In this document: piece by piece, positions 1-10,363 of the stretch | How positions within the stretch are numbered: position 1 is the stretch's first letter | Layout: the number at the start of each line of letters is the position of its first letter | Assembly (NCBI GenBank): GCA_027620655.1 | Contig: JAQCDS010000005.1 | Location: 1 to 64,000, forward strand | Direction: 5' to 3' | Length of the DNA: 64,000 nucleotides | DNA from: Bacteroidota bacterium | Lineage (GTDB): Bacteria > Bacteroidota > Bacteroidia > Flavobacteriales > Flavobacteriaceae | Notes under the pieces: model-generated | What the model saw: only the letters and a program-made list of their open reading frames with translations | What the model was told of the DNA's origin: nothing | The model's database searches: none | Position numbers and translations under genes: made by a program

Positions 1-4
1 AAAT

Positions 5-955
5 ATGAAAACAATAAAATATTTATCAGTACTTTTTCTTTCACTGCTTGTGTTTACAGCATGTGAAGAAGATGAACATGATTTTGGACCATTCACTTCT
101 CCAACTAATGTACAAGTAAGCGCAGAAATTGCTGGTGCAGATGCCACCAACGTAAATGGAGATGGCACAGGGTTCGTGACATTTGCAGCTACTGCAAATG
201 GAGCACTTGCGTATCAATTTAATTTTGGCGATGGAAACTCAGAAACAAACTCTTCTGGGGTTGTTACACATAGATATACACAAGTTGGAGTAAACTCTTA
301 CACCGTTATTGTTAGTGCAGTTGGTACAGCAGGTGTTTTATCAAGCACAACTTTCGATATTGACGTGTATAGTTCTTTTGAAGATCCAGAAGCAGAAACC
401 TTCTTAGCTGGAGCTAACGAAGGCGATAGCAAAACTTGGGTTTGGGATGCAACTGCTACGGCTTATTTAGGATTAGGTCCAGTAGAAGATGATTATGGCA
501 ATTTAGACTTTTCATGGCCTAACTGGTGGAACTCTATTCAACCAAACGATGCTGAAAAAGCTTGTATGACAGATAGCAATGTATTTGTATTTACACAAAC
601 AGCTAACGGTTTAACTTTTGAGCAAACTGCTGGACCATCATTTGTACCTGGAGCATATGCTAGTTTAATTGGTGTTGCGGGCGATACATGTCACGATGAA
701 TCAGTAGCTACAACAATGTTTGGAGTGAAAAACGTTTCATTCTTTCCATCGTCTTCAAAAGCTGCGCTCGAAGGAGCATATGATGGAGAACCCTACCGTC
801 AAACTAGCTTTAAACTTTCAGACGGTGGATTTATGGGCTGGTATGTTGGTGATGTAGAATATGATATCATATCTATTTCTGCCAACACACTTCATGTAAG
901 ATGTATTCAAGAAGGAGGAGGCTTTGCATGGTATGCAAAGTATAAGGCTCAATAA
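5..955 (+). CDS. PKD-domain surface lipoprotein, probable glycan-binding protein of a laminarin-type PUL
   Basis: Lipobox FTAC followed by acidic residues (CEEDEHD); PKD-like motif YQFNFGDGNSETNSSGVVTHRY; directly upstream of GH16/GH3/GH16. Confidence 0.75.
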   Translation: MKTIKYLSVLFLSLLVFTACEEDEHDFGPFTSPTNVQVSAEIAGADATNVNGDGTGFVTFAATANGALAYQFNFGDGNSETNSSGVVTHRYTQVGVNSYTVIVSAVGTAGVLSSTTFDIDVYSSFEDPEAETFLAGANEGDSKTWVWDATATAYLGLGPVEDDYGNLDFSWPNWWNSIQPNDAEKACMTDSNVFVFTQTANGLTFEQTAGPSFVPGAYASLIGVAGDTCHDESVATTMFGVKNVSFFPSSSKAALEGAYDGEPYRQTSFKLSDGGFMGWYVGDVEYDIISISANTLHVRCIQEGGGFAWYAKYKAQ

Positions 956-1016
956 ACTTTTATAATTCAATAAAAGGGCAGATATTTTAATCTGCCCCAT
1001 TATATCTTTCATTGTT

Positions 1017-2135
1017 ATGGTAAAAAAATTCAAATACCTATTATTCTTAACTGTTTTTAGTTTTTCTAGAATATTAGTTTCGTGTTCCTCTGGTGGAGAT
1101 AACCCTGGTGGAGGTGACGGCGGTGGAGGGAACTCACAAATTATTCCATCAAACCTTGTGGCTAATGTTACTATTCAAGGGCAGAGCGAGGACGAGCCTT
1201 TTGGTGATGGTTCAGGGATTTTTTCGGTAACAGCAACAGCAACTAATGCCGTAAAATATGGTTTTAAAGTTGGAAATAGTGGGTCTGAAACTCAAAACTC
1301 TACAGGACAGTTTTCGTATACATTAACGGATTTAGGGATTAATCAATTTCCGCTATATGTATATGCTTACTCTGCTAGTAATGATAGAATATCAACGATT
1401 GAAAATTTAAAAATTTTCGTTGTAGGGAATGGCGGATCTGGAAACAATGATGTTTTGGTTTGGTTTGATGAATTTGATGGTACTGGCGCAATTAATACTT
1501 CTAAATGGACTACAGAAACCGGTGGCGGTGGATGGGGTAATCAAGAGGAACAAATTTACACTTCAAGTACAAATAATGTAAAAAGAGAAGGTGGAATACT
1601 TAAAATCAAAGCTATTAAAGAATCTAATGGGTCATATTCTTCTGCACGCATCAAAACTCAAGATAAATTTGAGTTCAGATATGGCTACGTAGAAATCCGT
1701 GCAAAGTTGCCTTCATCGCAAGGGACTTGGCCAGCGCTTTGGATGCTTGGGGCAAATTTTCCAGAAGTTGGTTGGCCACAATGTGGAGAAATTGACATTA
1801 TGGAACAATTTCAAGACAAAAACAAAGTAAAATCTACATTGCACTGGAAACTTCCAGATGGACAGCGTGGAGAATATGGACTAGATGTTTCAAATACAAC
1901 TTCTGATGATTGGCATGTATATGCAATGGATTGGACTCCAACAAGTATCACAACATACTTAGATGGAAACCAGTTTTTTACAATGAATATTTCAGGAGTA
2001 GAACCCTATTATCCATTCAATGAAGAATTCTTTTTCATTTTTAATGTTGCCATGGGTGGTACACTCGGCGGTGATATAGATCCAAACTTCACAGAGGATA
2101 CTATGGAAATAGACTACATTAGGGTGTATCAGTAA
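1017..2135 (+). CDS. GH16 beta-glucanase (laminarinase-type) lipoprotein with N-terminal PKD-like module
   Basis: GH16 catalytic motif GEIDIMEQF; WPALWMLG; lipobox LVSC. Confidence 0.92.
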   Translation: MVKKFKYLLFLTVFSFSRILVSCSSGGDNPGGGDGGGGNSQIIPSNLVANVTIQGQSEDEPFGDGSGIFSVTATATNAVKYGFKVGNSGSETQNSTGQFSYTLTDLGINQFPLYVYAYSASNDRISTIENLKIFVVGNGGSGNNDVLVWFDEFDGTGAINTSKWTTETGGGGWGNQEEQIYTSSTNNVKREGGILKIKAIKESNGSYSSARIKTQDKFEFRYGYVEIRAKLPSSQGTWPALWMLGANFPEVGWPQCGEIDIMEQFQDKNKVKSTLHWKLPDGQRGEYGLDVSNTTSDDWHVYAMDWTPTSITTYLDGNQFFTMNISGVEPYYPFNEEFFFIFNVAMGGTLGGDIDPNFTEDTMEIDYIRVYQ

Positions 2136-2137
2136 AA

Positions 2138-4399
2138 ATGAATAAAGCTAACCTTACATTTTTCACAATAATTAGTTTTTTTGTGTTCAATTCCTGTAGC
2201 TCAAAATCAAAATTATCGACTGTCAATGAGCGGGTAGATACCTTATTAACTCAAATGACTCTCGAAGAGAAAATTGGTCAAATGAATCAATATTCTAGTT
2301 TTTGGGATGTTACAGGACCTGCTCCAAAAGAAGGCTCAGCAGCCGTACAATTTGAGCAACTTAAAAACGGACTAGTAGGGTCAATGCTTAATGTTCACGG
2401 TGTTGAAAATGTATATAAATTACAAAAAATAGCCGTAGAGGAAACACGACTTGGAATCCCATTAATTTTTGGGTTTGATGTTATTCATGGCTATAAAACA
2501 ATTACTCCAATACCTTTGGCTGAAGCCGCAAGCTGGGATTTAGAAGCTATAGAATTATCGGCTAAAAATGCAGCCTTGGAAGCCTCCGCAGCAGGAATCA
2601 ATTGGACATTTGCACCAATGGTAGATGTTTCGAGAGATGCACGTTGGGGACGAGTCATGGAAGGCGGTGGAGAAGATCCCTATTTAGGGTCTAAAATTGC
2701 ATTTGCGAGAGTCAAAGGATTTCAAGGAGACGACCTATCAAATCCATCAACAATTGCAGCTTGTGCAAAACACTTTGCTGGATATGGATTTACCGAATCA
2801 GGAAAAGAATACAACTCTGTTGATGTAGGAACTCAAACCTTATACAATGTTATTATGCCTCCTTTTAAGGCTACTATTGATGCCGGTGTACGTACTTTTA
2901 TGAATTCATTTAGTCAACTTAATGGTGTTCCCGCTACAGGAAGTAAATTTCTTCAACGCGATATTCTAAAAAGAGATTGGAATTTTGATGGCTTTGTAGT
3001 ATCAGACTGGGGTTCAATTGAAGAAATGGTAGAACATGGTTATGCCAAAGATGAAAAAGAAGCGGCTCAATTGGCGGTAGAAGCAGGCTCTGATATGGAC
3101 ATGCAATCGCTTTCCTATGTAGAAAATTTAGCAGATTTAGTAAAATCGGGTATTGTTGATGAAAAACTTATTGATGATGCTGCACGAAGAATATTACGTG
3201 TAAAATTTGAACTTGGTCTTTTTGACGACCCTTACAAATACTGTGATTTATCACGAGAAAGTAAAATTTTGGGCAATCAAAATCTTCATAATGCCAGTTT
3301 GGATATGGCCAAAAAATCAATCGTACTTTTAAAAAATCAAAATCAATTATTACCTCTAAAAAAACAAGGTTTAAATATTGCATTGATTGGTGACCTTGCT
3401 AATGACAAGACAAGTCCGCTAGGCAATTGGATATTAGCAGCAGAGAAGAATTCTGCAGTTTCAGTTCTTGAAGGATTAAAATCTTATTCTGGGAATAACG
3501 TTGAATTTTCTGTTGGCACAAAATTGAATACTGGAGCGTTAGAATTTGCAAAAGAATTAAAAATCAATACTACAGACAAAAGTGATTTTGCTGCTGCTTT
3601 GAAACTTGCCAGAACATCTGATGTTGTCGTAATGGTTTTAGGAGAACATGGTCTTCAAAGTGGAGAAGGACGAAGCAGAACAAATATTGGATTACCTGGA
3701 TTACAACAAGAACTTCTTGAAGCAGTGTATAACATCAATAAAAATATTGTCCTTGTTTTAAATAACGGCAGGCCTTTGGTATTGAATTGGGCCAATAAGC
3801 ATATCCCTGCAATTGTTGAAGCCTGGCAATTGGGCTCTCAAAGTGGCAATGCAATTGCTCAAGTCCTGTATGGTGATTACAATCCGAGTGGGAAATTACC
3901 TATGACATTCCCAAGATCGGTTGGTCAAGTGCCAATTTATTACAATTATAAAAGTACTGGAAGACCAACTTTACCGTCTCCTGGAGAAGTGTTTTGGACG
4001 CATTATCAAGATGAAGAAAACACACCTTTATATCCTTTTGGTTATGGATTAAGTTATACCACTTTTGGATATAAGAATTTGAAAATTCAAAGTCAAACAG
4101 ACACTTCTATTAAAGTTAGTGTAGAAGTGACCAATACTGGAAATCTTGAGGGGAAAGAGGTTGTTCAACTTTATGTAAAGGATCATTTTGCACGTCCTGC
4201 TCAAGCGGTTCGAAATTTAAAAGGTTTTGAATTGATTAATTTGAAGCCAGGCGAGACAAAAACAGTACAATTTTTACTCACTGAAAAAGAACTTGGTTTT
4301 TATAACAATAATGGAGATTTTACTTTACAGTCTGGTGAATTTTCGGCGTTTGTAGGAGGAGACTCTACAGCAGATTTAAGTACAAACTTTAGCTTATGA
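2138..4399 (+). CDS. bglX: GH3 beta-glucosidase lipoprotein (BglX-like)
   Basis: GH3 motifs (LLTQMTLEEKIGQM, GFVVSDWGSIEEM, KHFAGYG) and C-terminal fibronectin III-like domain; lipobox FNSC. Confidence 0.92.
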   Translation: MNKANLTFFTIISFFVFNSCSSKSKLSTVNERVDTLLTQMTLEEKIGQMNQYSSFWDVTGPAPKEGSAAVQFEQLKNGLVGSMLNVHGVENVYKLQKIAVEETRLGIPLIFGFDVIHGYKTITPIPLAEAASWDLEAIELSAKNAALEASAAGINWTFAPMVDVSRDARWGRVMEGGGEDPYLGSKIAFARVKGFQGDDLSNPSTIAACAKHFAGYGFTESGKEYNSVDVGTQTLYNVIMPPFKATIDAGVRTFMNSFSQLNGVPATGSKFLQRDILKRDWNFDGFVVSDWGSIEEMVEHGYAKDEKEAAQLAVEAGSDMDMQSLSYVENLADLVKSGIVDEKLIDDAARRILRVKFELGLFDDPYKYCDLSRESKILGNQNLHNASLDMAKKSIVLLKNQNQLLPLKKQGLNIALIGDLANDKTSPLGNWILAAEKNSAVSVLEGLKSYSGNNVEFSVGTKLNTGALEFAKELKINTTDKSDFAAALKLARTSDVVVMVLGEHGLQSGEGRSRTNIGLPGLQQELLEAVYNINKNIVLVLNNGRPLVLNWANKHIPAIVEAWQLGSQSGNAIAQVLYGDYNPSGKLPMTFPRSVGQVPIYYNYKSTGRPTLPSPGEVFWTHYQDEENTPLYPFGYGLSYTTFGYKNLKIQSQTDTSIKVSVEVTNTGNLEGKEVVQLYVKDHFARPAQAVRNLKGFELINLKPGETKTVQFLLTEKELGFYNNNGDFTLQSGEFSAFVGGDSTADLSTNFSL

Positions 4400-5175
4400 T
4401 GGTTTTTAGAATTTTACTCATACTTGCATTTGCTTTTTTGCAAAAACCAGAGGATAATCCTGGTAAACGTATTATTTTTAATGATGATTTTGAAAAGTCT
4501 TTTTTGGACTTAAAGTATTGGAATTATGAATTAGGAGATGGTTGTCCAAATCTTTGTGGTTGGGGGAACAAAGAGTACCAGCACTATACAAAAGAGAATA
4601 TTTTTGTTCGCGATAAAAAATTAGTCATTAGAGCAACAAAAGAAGGAGATCGTTATTACTCAGGAAGAATTACAACAAAAGACAAAATTGAATTTCAATA
4701 TGGTACTGTTGAGGTAAAAGCGAAACTTCCAAAAGGTTTGGGAGTATGGCCAGCGATTTGGATGCTTGGCCACGATATTGAAGAAAATTATTGGCCAAAT
4801 TGTGGAGAAATTGACATTATGGAGTATGTAGGCAGAATGCCTGGAAAAATTCACACAACCCTTCACACTAAAGATAGTTATGGCGTATCAAAAAACACCA
4901 AAATTTCTTTATTTGACAATATTGAAGAGGGGTTTCACACCTACAAAATGCAATGGGATGAAAATCAAATTCAATTTTTTGTAGACGATGAAAATGTATA
5001 CACTTTTGCTCCAGAAGAAAAAACTGCGGAGATATGGCCATTTGACAAGCCTTTTTATCTCATTCTAAATTTAGCAGTTGGAGGGTATTTTGGTGGATTT
5101 GAAGTTGATGACACCATTTTTCCACAAGAATTTATTATTGATTATATCAAAGTTTATAAAACGCCTAGTCTTTAA
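4396..5175 (+). CDS. GH16 beta-glucanase (laminarinase-type)
   Basis: GEIDIMEYVG catalytic motif; ATGA overlap with the upstream GH3 gene. Confidence 0.92.
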   Translation: MMVFRILLILAFAFLQKPEDNPGKRIIFNDDFEKSFLDLKYWNYELGDGCPNLCGWGNKEYQHYTKENIFVRDKKLVIRATKEGDRYYSGRITTKDKIEFQYGTVEVKAKLPKGLGVWPAIWMLGHDIEENYWPNCGEIDIMEYVGRMPGKIHTTLHTKDSYGVSKNTKISLFDNIEEGFHTYKMQWDENQIQFFVDDENVYTFAPEEKTAEIWPFDKPFYLILNLAVGGYFGGFEVDDTIFPQEFIIDYIKVYKTPSL

Positions 5176-6430
5176 TTAATAGCGTAAGTTTAGCTAAAAT
5201 TTTAGAAGTCGCTCCTTTGTTGTCTTCAATATAAATCTTGTTTATTTTTCCACATTTTTCTCTATAATTAGCATCAACAACAAACCTATCTAAAGTAGTT
5301 TCAAAGGACTTATAATCTCTTACACTAAAAAGTCCTCCCCGCTCTAACATTTCTTTTGCCTCAGGAAATTTATCGTAGTTTTTCCCAATAATAATCGGAA
5401 TACCAAAAACAGCAGCTTCAAGTGTATTGTGCAATCCACTAGAGCCCATACCACCACCAACGTAAGCGATATTTGCATAATTATAAATCTTGGAGAGGAT
5501 TCCAATGGTATCAACAATAAAAACTTGTTTATCTGATAGTGATACTTTCTGATGCTTAGAAAATAAAACAGCTTTATCTCCCAGAGTTTCCATTAACCTT
5601 TTTATTCCTTTTTTATTTATCGAATGAGGAGCAATGATAAATTTTATTGATTTGTCAGCTTTTTGGATATAAGGGGCTAGTATATTTTCATCTTCTTCCC
5701 AAGTACTCCCAGCAACTACACACAACTTATTATATATAAAATCTTCTAAGTATGGGAGTGAATTATTTTGTGTCAATTGATTTGAAACACGATCGAAGCG
5801 GGTGTCATTTGACTCAGTAACATCACAATACCCTATTGATTTTAATAATTCTTTTGATTCACTATTTTGAGTAAAAATATAATCAAAACTGAAAAATAAT
5901 TTTTGAAATGCTTTACCATAAAACTTAAAAAAGTGTTGGTGAGGTCTCAACAACGCAGAGATTAAAACAACTTTTGAGGAGTGATTTTTTAGTGCTTTCA
6001 GGCAATTTGGCCACAAATCATATTTTACAAAAACAACTAGTTTTGGATTTACGAGTTTTAAAAATAGTTCAGCGTTTCTTTTGGTGTCCAAAGGCAAATA
6101 CACCACAATAGAAGTTAATGGATTTTTTTTTCGAACTTCGTATCCAGAAGGTGAGAAAAATGAAAGCACAATTTTTGCTTTGGGATATTTCGATTTTAGT
6201 TTCTCAAAAACAGGAAGCCCTTGTTCATATTCCCCTAGTGAAGCACAATGGAACCAAAAAACAGTATCTCCTTTTTGAATATTGTTTTGGAGAGTCTCAA
6301 AGGTCTTTTTGCGGCCATCTATCCCTTTTTTCAATTTCGCGTTGAACCCTCCTGCAATAGGAAGTAAAAGCTTTAAAAATGCAGTAATAAGATTATAAAT
6401 GACTAACAATATGTTGTGTTTAAAAAACAA
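5165..6430 (-). CDS. waaA: 3-deoxy-D-manno-octulosonic acid (KDO) transferase
   Basis: WFHCASLGEYEQ motif; VGGGMGSSGLHNTLEAAVFGIPIIIG; family-typical length. Confidence 0.92.
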   Translation of the reverse strand: MFFKHNILLVIYNLITAFLKLLLPIAGGFNAKLKKGIDGRKKTFETLQNNIQKGDTVFWFHCASLGEYEQGLPVFEKLKSKYPKAKIVLSFFSPSGYEVRKKNPLTSIVVYLPLDTKRNAELFLKLVNPKLVVFVKYDLWPNCLKALKNHSSKVVLISALLRPHQHFFKFYGKAFQKLFFSFDYIFTQNSESKELLKSIGYCDVTESNDTRFDRVSNQLTQNNSLPYLEDFIYNKLCVVAGSTWEEDENILAPYIQKADKSIKFIIAPHSINKKGIKRLMETLGDKAVLFSKHQKVSLSDKQVFIVDTIGILSKIYNYANIAYVGGGMGSSGLHNTLEAAVFGIPIIIGKNYDKFPEAKEMLERGGLFSVRDYKSFETTLDRFVVDANYREKCGKINKIYIEDNKGATSKILAKLTLLIKD

Positions 6431-6525
6431 AAATACATTCTTTATCTTAATTTTAGCATTTGCCCAAAGCTATTTTTGTATTTTTGTAACCCACAAAATC
6501 AATATATTTTCTGATAAAAAGTGAT

Positions 6526-7677
6526 ATGAAAAAAATTCAAATGGTCGATCTAAAGGGTCAATATGCCACGATAAAAGATCAAGTTAATACTTCCATTCAA
6601 GAGGTGATTGATACAACTTCCTTTATCAATGGACCTAAAGTCAAGGAATTTCAAAACAACCTTGAAGAATATTTAGGCGTAAAACATGTGATTCCTTGTG
6701 CCAATGGGACCGACGCTTTGCAAATTGCAATGATGGGATTGGGGCTTCAACCTGGAGATGAGGTCATTACTGCAGATTTTACATTTGCCGCTACCGTAGA
6801 AGTGATTGCGCTTTTAGGATTAACACCTGTTCTTGTTGATGTTGACTCTGAGCGTTTTAATATTGATGTAGACGCAATTGAAAAAGCAATTACTCTAAAA
6901 ACAAAAGCAATTGTGCCTGTGCATTTATTTGGGCAATGTGCCAATATGGACGCCATTTTAGCACTTGCAAAAAAACATAATTTGTATGTCATTGAGGACA
7001 ATGCTCAAGCTATAGGTGCTACATATACATCAAAAAACGGCGCCAAATCCAAGGCTGGAACAATTGGAGATGTGGCTTCAACTTCTTTCTTCCCATCAAA
7101 AAACTTAGGGTGCTATGGCGATGGGGGTGCAATTTTTACTAACAACGATGATTTAGCCCATATAATTAGAGGGATTGTAAATCATGGAATGTATCAAAGA
7201 TATCACCACGATGTTGTAGGGGTTAACTCTAGATTAGACTCTATTCAAGCTGCAGTATTGGATGCAAAATTACCTCATTTAGACAACTACAACAAAGCAC
7301 GACAAAATGCCGCTAGAAAATACAATGCTGCTTTCAAAAATCACCCAAATATAGAAACTCCAAAAGCTGGAAATGGATGTGATACTATATGCGAAAGCTG
7401 CGATTGCCATGTCTTTCATCAATATACTTTAAAACTTAAAAATACAGATCGAGATGCATTGGTTGCGCATTTGAATTCCAAAGGAATACCTTGTGGCGTT
7501 TATTATCCAATTCCTTTGCACAAGCAAAAAGCTTATGCAGATGAAAGGTACAATGATGCGGATTTTAAAGTCACAAATCAATTATCTAATGAAGTGATTT
7601 CATTACCAATGCATACAGAATTAGATGATAATCAGATTGAATTTATTACGACCTCTGTTTTAGAGTTTTTATCCTAA
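6526..7677 (+). CDS. DegT/DnrJ/EryC1 PLP-dependent aminotransferase
   Basis: CANGTDALQIA, VIEDNAQAIGA, SFFPSKNLGCYGDGGA motifs. Confidence 0.9.
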   Translation: MKKIQMVDLKGQYATIKDQVNTSIQEVIDTTSFINGPKVKEFQNNLEEYLGVKHVIPCANGTDALQIAMMGLGLQPGDEVITADFTFAATVEVIALLGLTPVLVDVDSERFNIDVDAIEKAITLKTKAIVPVHLFGQCANMDAILALAKKHNLYVIEDNAQAIGATYTSKNGAKSKAGTIGDVASTSFFPSKNLGCYGDGGAIFTNNDDLAHIIRGIVNHGMYQRYHHDVVGVNSRLDSIQAAVLDAKLPHLDNYNKARQNAARKYNAAFKNHPNIETPKAGNGCDTICESCDCHVFHQYTLKLKNTDRDALVAHLNSKGIPCGVYYPIPLHKQKAYADERYNDADFKVTNQLSNEVISLPMHTELDDNQIEFITTSVLEFLS

Positions 7678-7688
7678 ATAACAATACT

Positions 7689-8966
7689 ATGAAAAACTTA
7701 ATAATCTTATTTTTTCTCACTCAAATTTTTGTGGGTTTTGCTCAAGATATCTATTTGCATTGCGGACAACTTATTGATACCGAAAAGGGAGAAGTATTTA
7801 CAGAAAAAACAATTGTAGTTTCTGGGAATAAAATTAAAGCCATTGAAAATGGATATATAACATCTGATGATCCAAATGATACTGTTGTTGATTTAAAATC
7901 AAAAACAGTAATGCCGGGGTTGATTGACATGCATGTGCATATGGAGAATGAATACAATCCAGCGCGTTATATGGATCAATACACTGCGAATGAAGCCGAT
8001 GTAGCATTCAAATCTGTAAATTATGCAGAAATAACACTTTTGGCAGGATTTACAACGGTTAGAGATTTAGGAGGAACAGGCGTTAATATTGCACTAAGAA
8101 ATGCCATAAACAATAATACCATTGTAGGTCCAAGGATTTTCACTGCAGGAAAAGCCATTGCAACAACAGGTGGACATGCCGATCCTACCAATGGAAGAAA
8201 AAAACTTTTAATGGGGGATCCTGGTCCGGAACAAGGAGTAATAAACAGCCCAGATGAAGCCAGAAAAGCAGTACGTCAAAGGTATAAAAATGGTGCCGAT
8301 AACATAAAAATTACGGCAACTGGTGGAGTTTTGAGTGTTGCAAAAAATGGACAAAACCCACAATTCACTTTAGAAGAGGTTAGGGCTATTTGCGAAACGG
8401 CTAAAGATTATGGAATGATAGTAGCGGCACATGCCCACGGCGATGAAGGCATGCAACGTGCTGTTATTGGAGGTGTAACAACTATTGAACATGGCACTAA
8501 AATGAGCTATAAAACAATGGACCTCATGAAGCAATATGGTACTTACTTTGTGCCAACAATAACTGCAGGAAAAGCAGTTGCAGAAAATGCAAAAATTGAT
8601 GGATTTTATCCAGAAATTATAGTGCCAAAAGCGTTAGAAATTGGCCCAAAAATTCAAAGTACATTTGCTAAAGCCTACAAACGCGGCGTAAACATTGCCT
8701 TTGGAACAGATGCTGGTGTATTTCCTCATGGCCAAAATGCTAAGGAGTTTGGTTATATGGTAGAAGTTGGTATGCCGCCCATGGAGGCCATTCAATCGGC
8801 GACACTAACAAATGCAAAAGTATTGGGATTAGCTAATGAACTAGGCCAAATCAAACCTAATTTTATTGCAGATATAGTTGCTACCGATTCAAATCCATTG
8901 GAAGATATCTCTGCAATGGAACGCATCAGTTTTGTAATGAAAGATGGCGTTATTTATAAAAACTAA
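7689..8966 (+). CDS. Secreted amidohydrolase family protein (imidazolonepropionase/Xaa-Pro dipeptidase-like)
   Basis: Signal peptide; VMPGLIDMHVHME, AHAHGDEGMQRA, AFGTDAGVFPHG. Confidence 0.88.
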   Translation: MKNLIILFFLTQIFVGFAQDIYLHCGQLIDTEKGEVFTEKTIVVSGNKIKAIENGYITSDDPNDTVVDLKSKTVMPGLIDMHVHMENEYNPARYMDQYTANEADVAFKSVNYAEITLLAGFTTVRDLGGTGVNIALRNAINNNTIVGPRIFTAGKAIATTGGHADPTNGRKKLLMGDPGPEQGVINSPDEARKAVRQRYKNGADNIKITATGGVLSVAKNGQNPQFTLEEVRAICETAKDYGMIVAAHAHGDEGMQRAVIGGVTTIEHGTKMSYKTMDLMKQYGTYFVPTITAGKAVAENAKIDGFYPEIIVPKALEIGPKIQSTFAKAYKRGVNIAFGTDAGVFPHGQNAKEFGYMVEVGMPPMEAIQSATLTNAKVLGLANELGQIKPNFIADIVATDSNPLEDISAMERISFVMKDGVIYKN

Positions 8967-8967
8967 T

Positions 8968-9465
8968 CTACGAAATTACATTTTCGCTTTTTCTTTTTTG
9001 CTGATAAGAAGCAATAATAAGTAGTATCATTCCTGAAGTTACTGATAAATCAGCAACATTAAAAATGCCAGTTTGTACAAAACCAAAATCCATAAATAAA
9101 AAGTCTGTGACAGATCCATGTACAAAACGATCATACAAATTTGCAATACCACCACCTGCAACACAACTAAAACCTATTACAGAAAGACGATCTAGAGAAC
9201 GATTTGTAAGGAGATAATAGAGTACAATACCAAGGACAATTACAGGTAAAATTAAAAGAAAAATTAGTTTTATTGTTGGGTGTGAATCACTTCCAATTCC
9301 CAAAAAAGCTCCAGAGTTTTCCACATTCATCAGTTGTAGCAATTTGCCAACAATTTCAGTGCGTGAGCCTGGCAAAACTTCTGCTCTTACAATATGTTTT
9401 GAATATTGATCGAGACCAATATTTAGCAAAACCAAAAAGATGATGTACGCTACTCTTTTGTTCAT
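8968..9465 (-). CDS. lspA: Lipoprotein signal peptidase (signal peptidase II)
   Basis: LDQYSKHIV, NVENSGAFLG, GGIANLYDRFVHGSVTDF, GIFNVADLSV. Confidence 0.93.
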   Translation of the reverse strand: MNKRVAYIIFLVLLNIGLDQYSKHIVRAEVLPGSRTEIVGKLLQLMNVENSGAFLGIGSDSHPTIKLIFLLILPVIVLGIVLYYLLTNRSLDRLSVIGFSCVAGGGIANLYDRFVHGSVTDFLFMDFGFVQTGIFNVADLSVTSGMILLIIASYQQKRKSENVIS

Positions 9466-9476
9466 AAATTCTAGCT

Positions 9477-10358
9477 TTATAATGTTGCAGTGCTAGTATT
9501 GGCCTCTCTATTGATTTTTTTAACCAAACCTTGTAAGACTTTTCCAGGACCTACCTCAGTGAAGTTTTGAGCACCGTCTTTTAACATTTGATCCACAGAT
9601 TGAGTCCAACGTACAGGTGCTGTCAATTGAGCAATTAAATTCTTTTTTATGTCTAAAGTATTTTGAACGGCACTTGCGGTTACATTTTGATAAATTGGAC
9701 AGTCAGGGGTGTTGAATGTTGTGTCTTCAATAGCCGCAGCTAATTGTTCTCTTGCAGGCTCCATTAGTGGAGAGTGAAATGCCCCTCCAACAGGCAAGAC
9801 CAATGCACGTCTAGCCCCTTTTTCCTTCAAAATCTCACAAGCTTTATGAATGGGTTCAATTGCGCCAGAAATGACCAATTGCCCTGGGCAATTATAGTTT
9901 GCAGCGACAACAACGCCGTCAATATAATTACAGACTGTTTCAACAATATCATTTTCCAAACCTAACACTGCGGCCATTGTACCTTCTGTAGATTCACATG
10001 CTTTTTGCATCGCATCTGCACGTTGTGCAACAAGTTTTAAGCCTTGTTCGAAACTCAAAGTATTATTGGCAACCAAAGCAGAAAATTCACCCAATGAATG
10101 TCCGGCGACCATATCTGGATTAAAATGGCTTCCCATACTTTTTGCCAAAACTACAGAATGAAGAAATATGGCGGGTTGTGTCACATTGGTCTGCTTCAAA
10201 TCTTCTGGAGTTCCTTCAAACATGATTTTTGTAATTTCAAAACCAAGGATTGAATTTGCCTGTTCAAACATTGTTTTTGCTATAGAAGATTGCTGATATA
10301 GTTCTTGCCCCATTCCTGGAAATTGTGCGCCTTGACCTGGAAAAATATATGCGTTCAT
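9477..10358 (-). CDS. fabD: Malonyl CoA-acyl carrier protein transacylase
   Basis: FPGQGAQFPGMG; AGHSLGEFSALV. Confidence 0.95.
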   Translation of the reverse strand: MNAYIFPGQGAQFPGMGQELYQQSSIAKTMFEQANSILGFEITKIMFEGTPEDLKQTNVTQPAIFLHSVVLAKSMGSHFNPDMVAGHSLGEFSALVANNTLSFEQGLKLVAQRADAMQKACESTEGTMAAVLGLENDIVETVCNYIDGVVVAANYNCPGQLVISGAIEPIHKACEILKEKGARRALVLPVGGAFHSPLMEPAREQLAAAIEDTTFNTPDCPIYQNVTASAVQNTLDIKKNLIAQLTAPVRWTQSVDQMLKDGAQNFTEVGPGKVLQGLVKKINREANTSTATL

Positions 10359-10363
10359 TTCAA

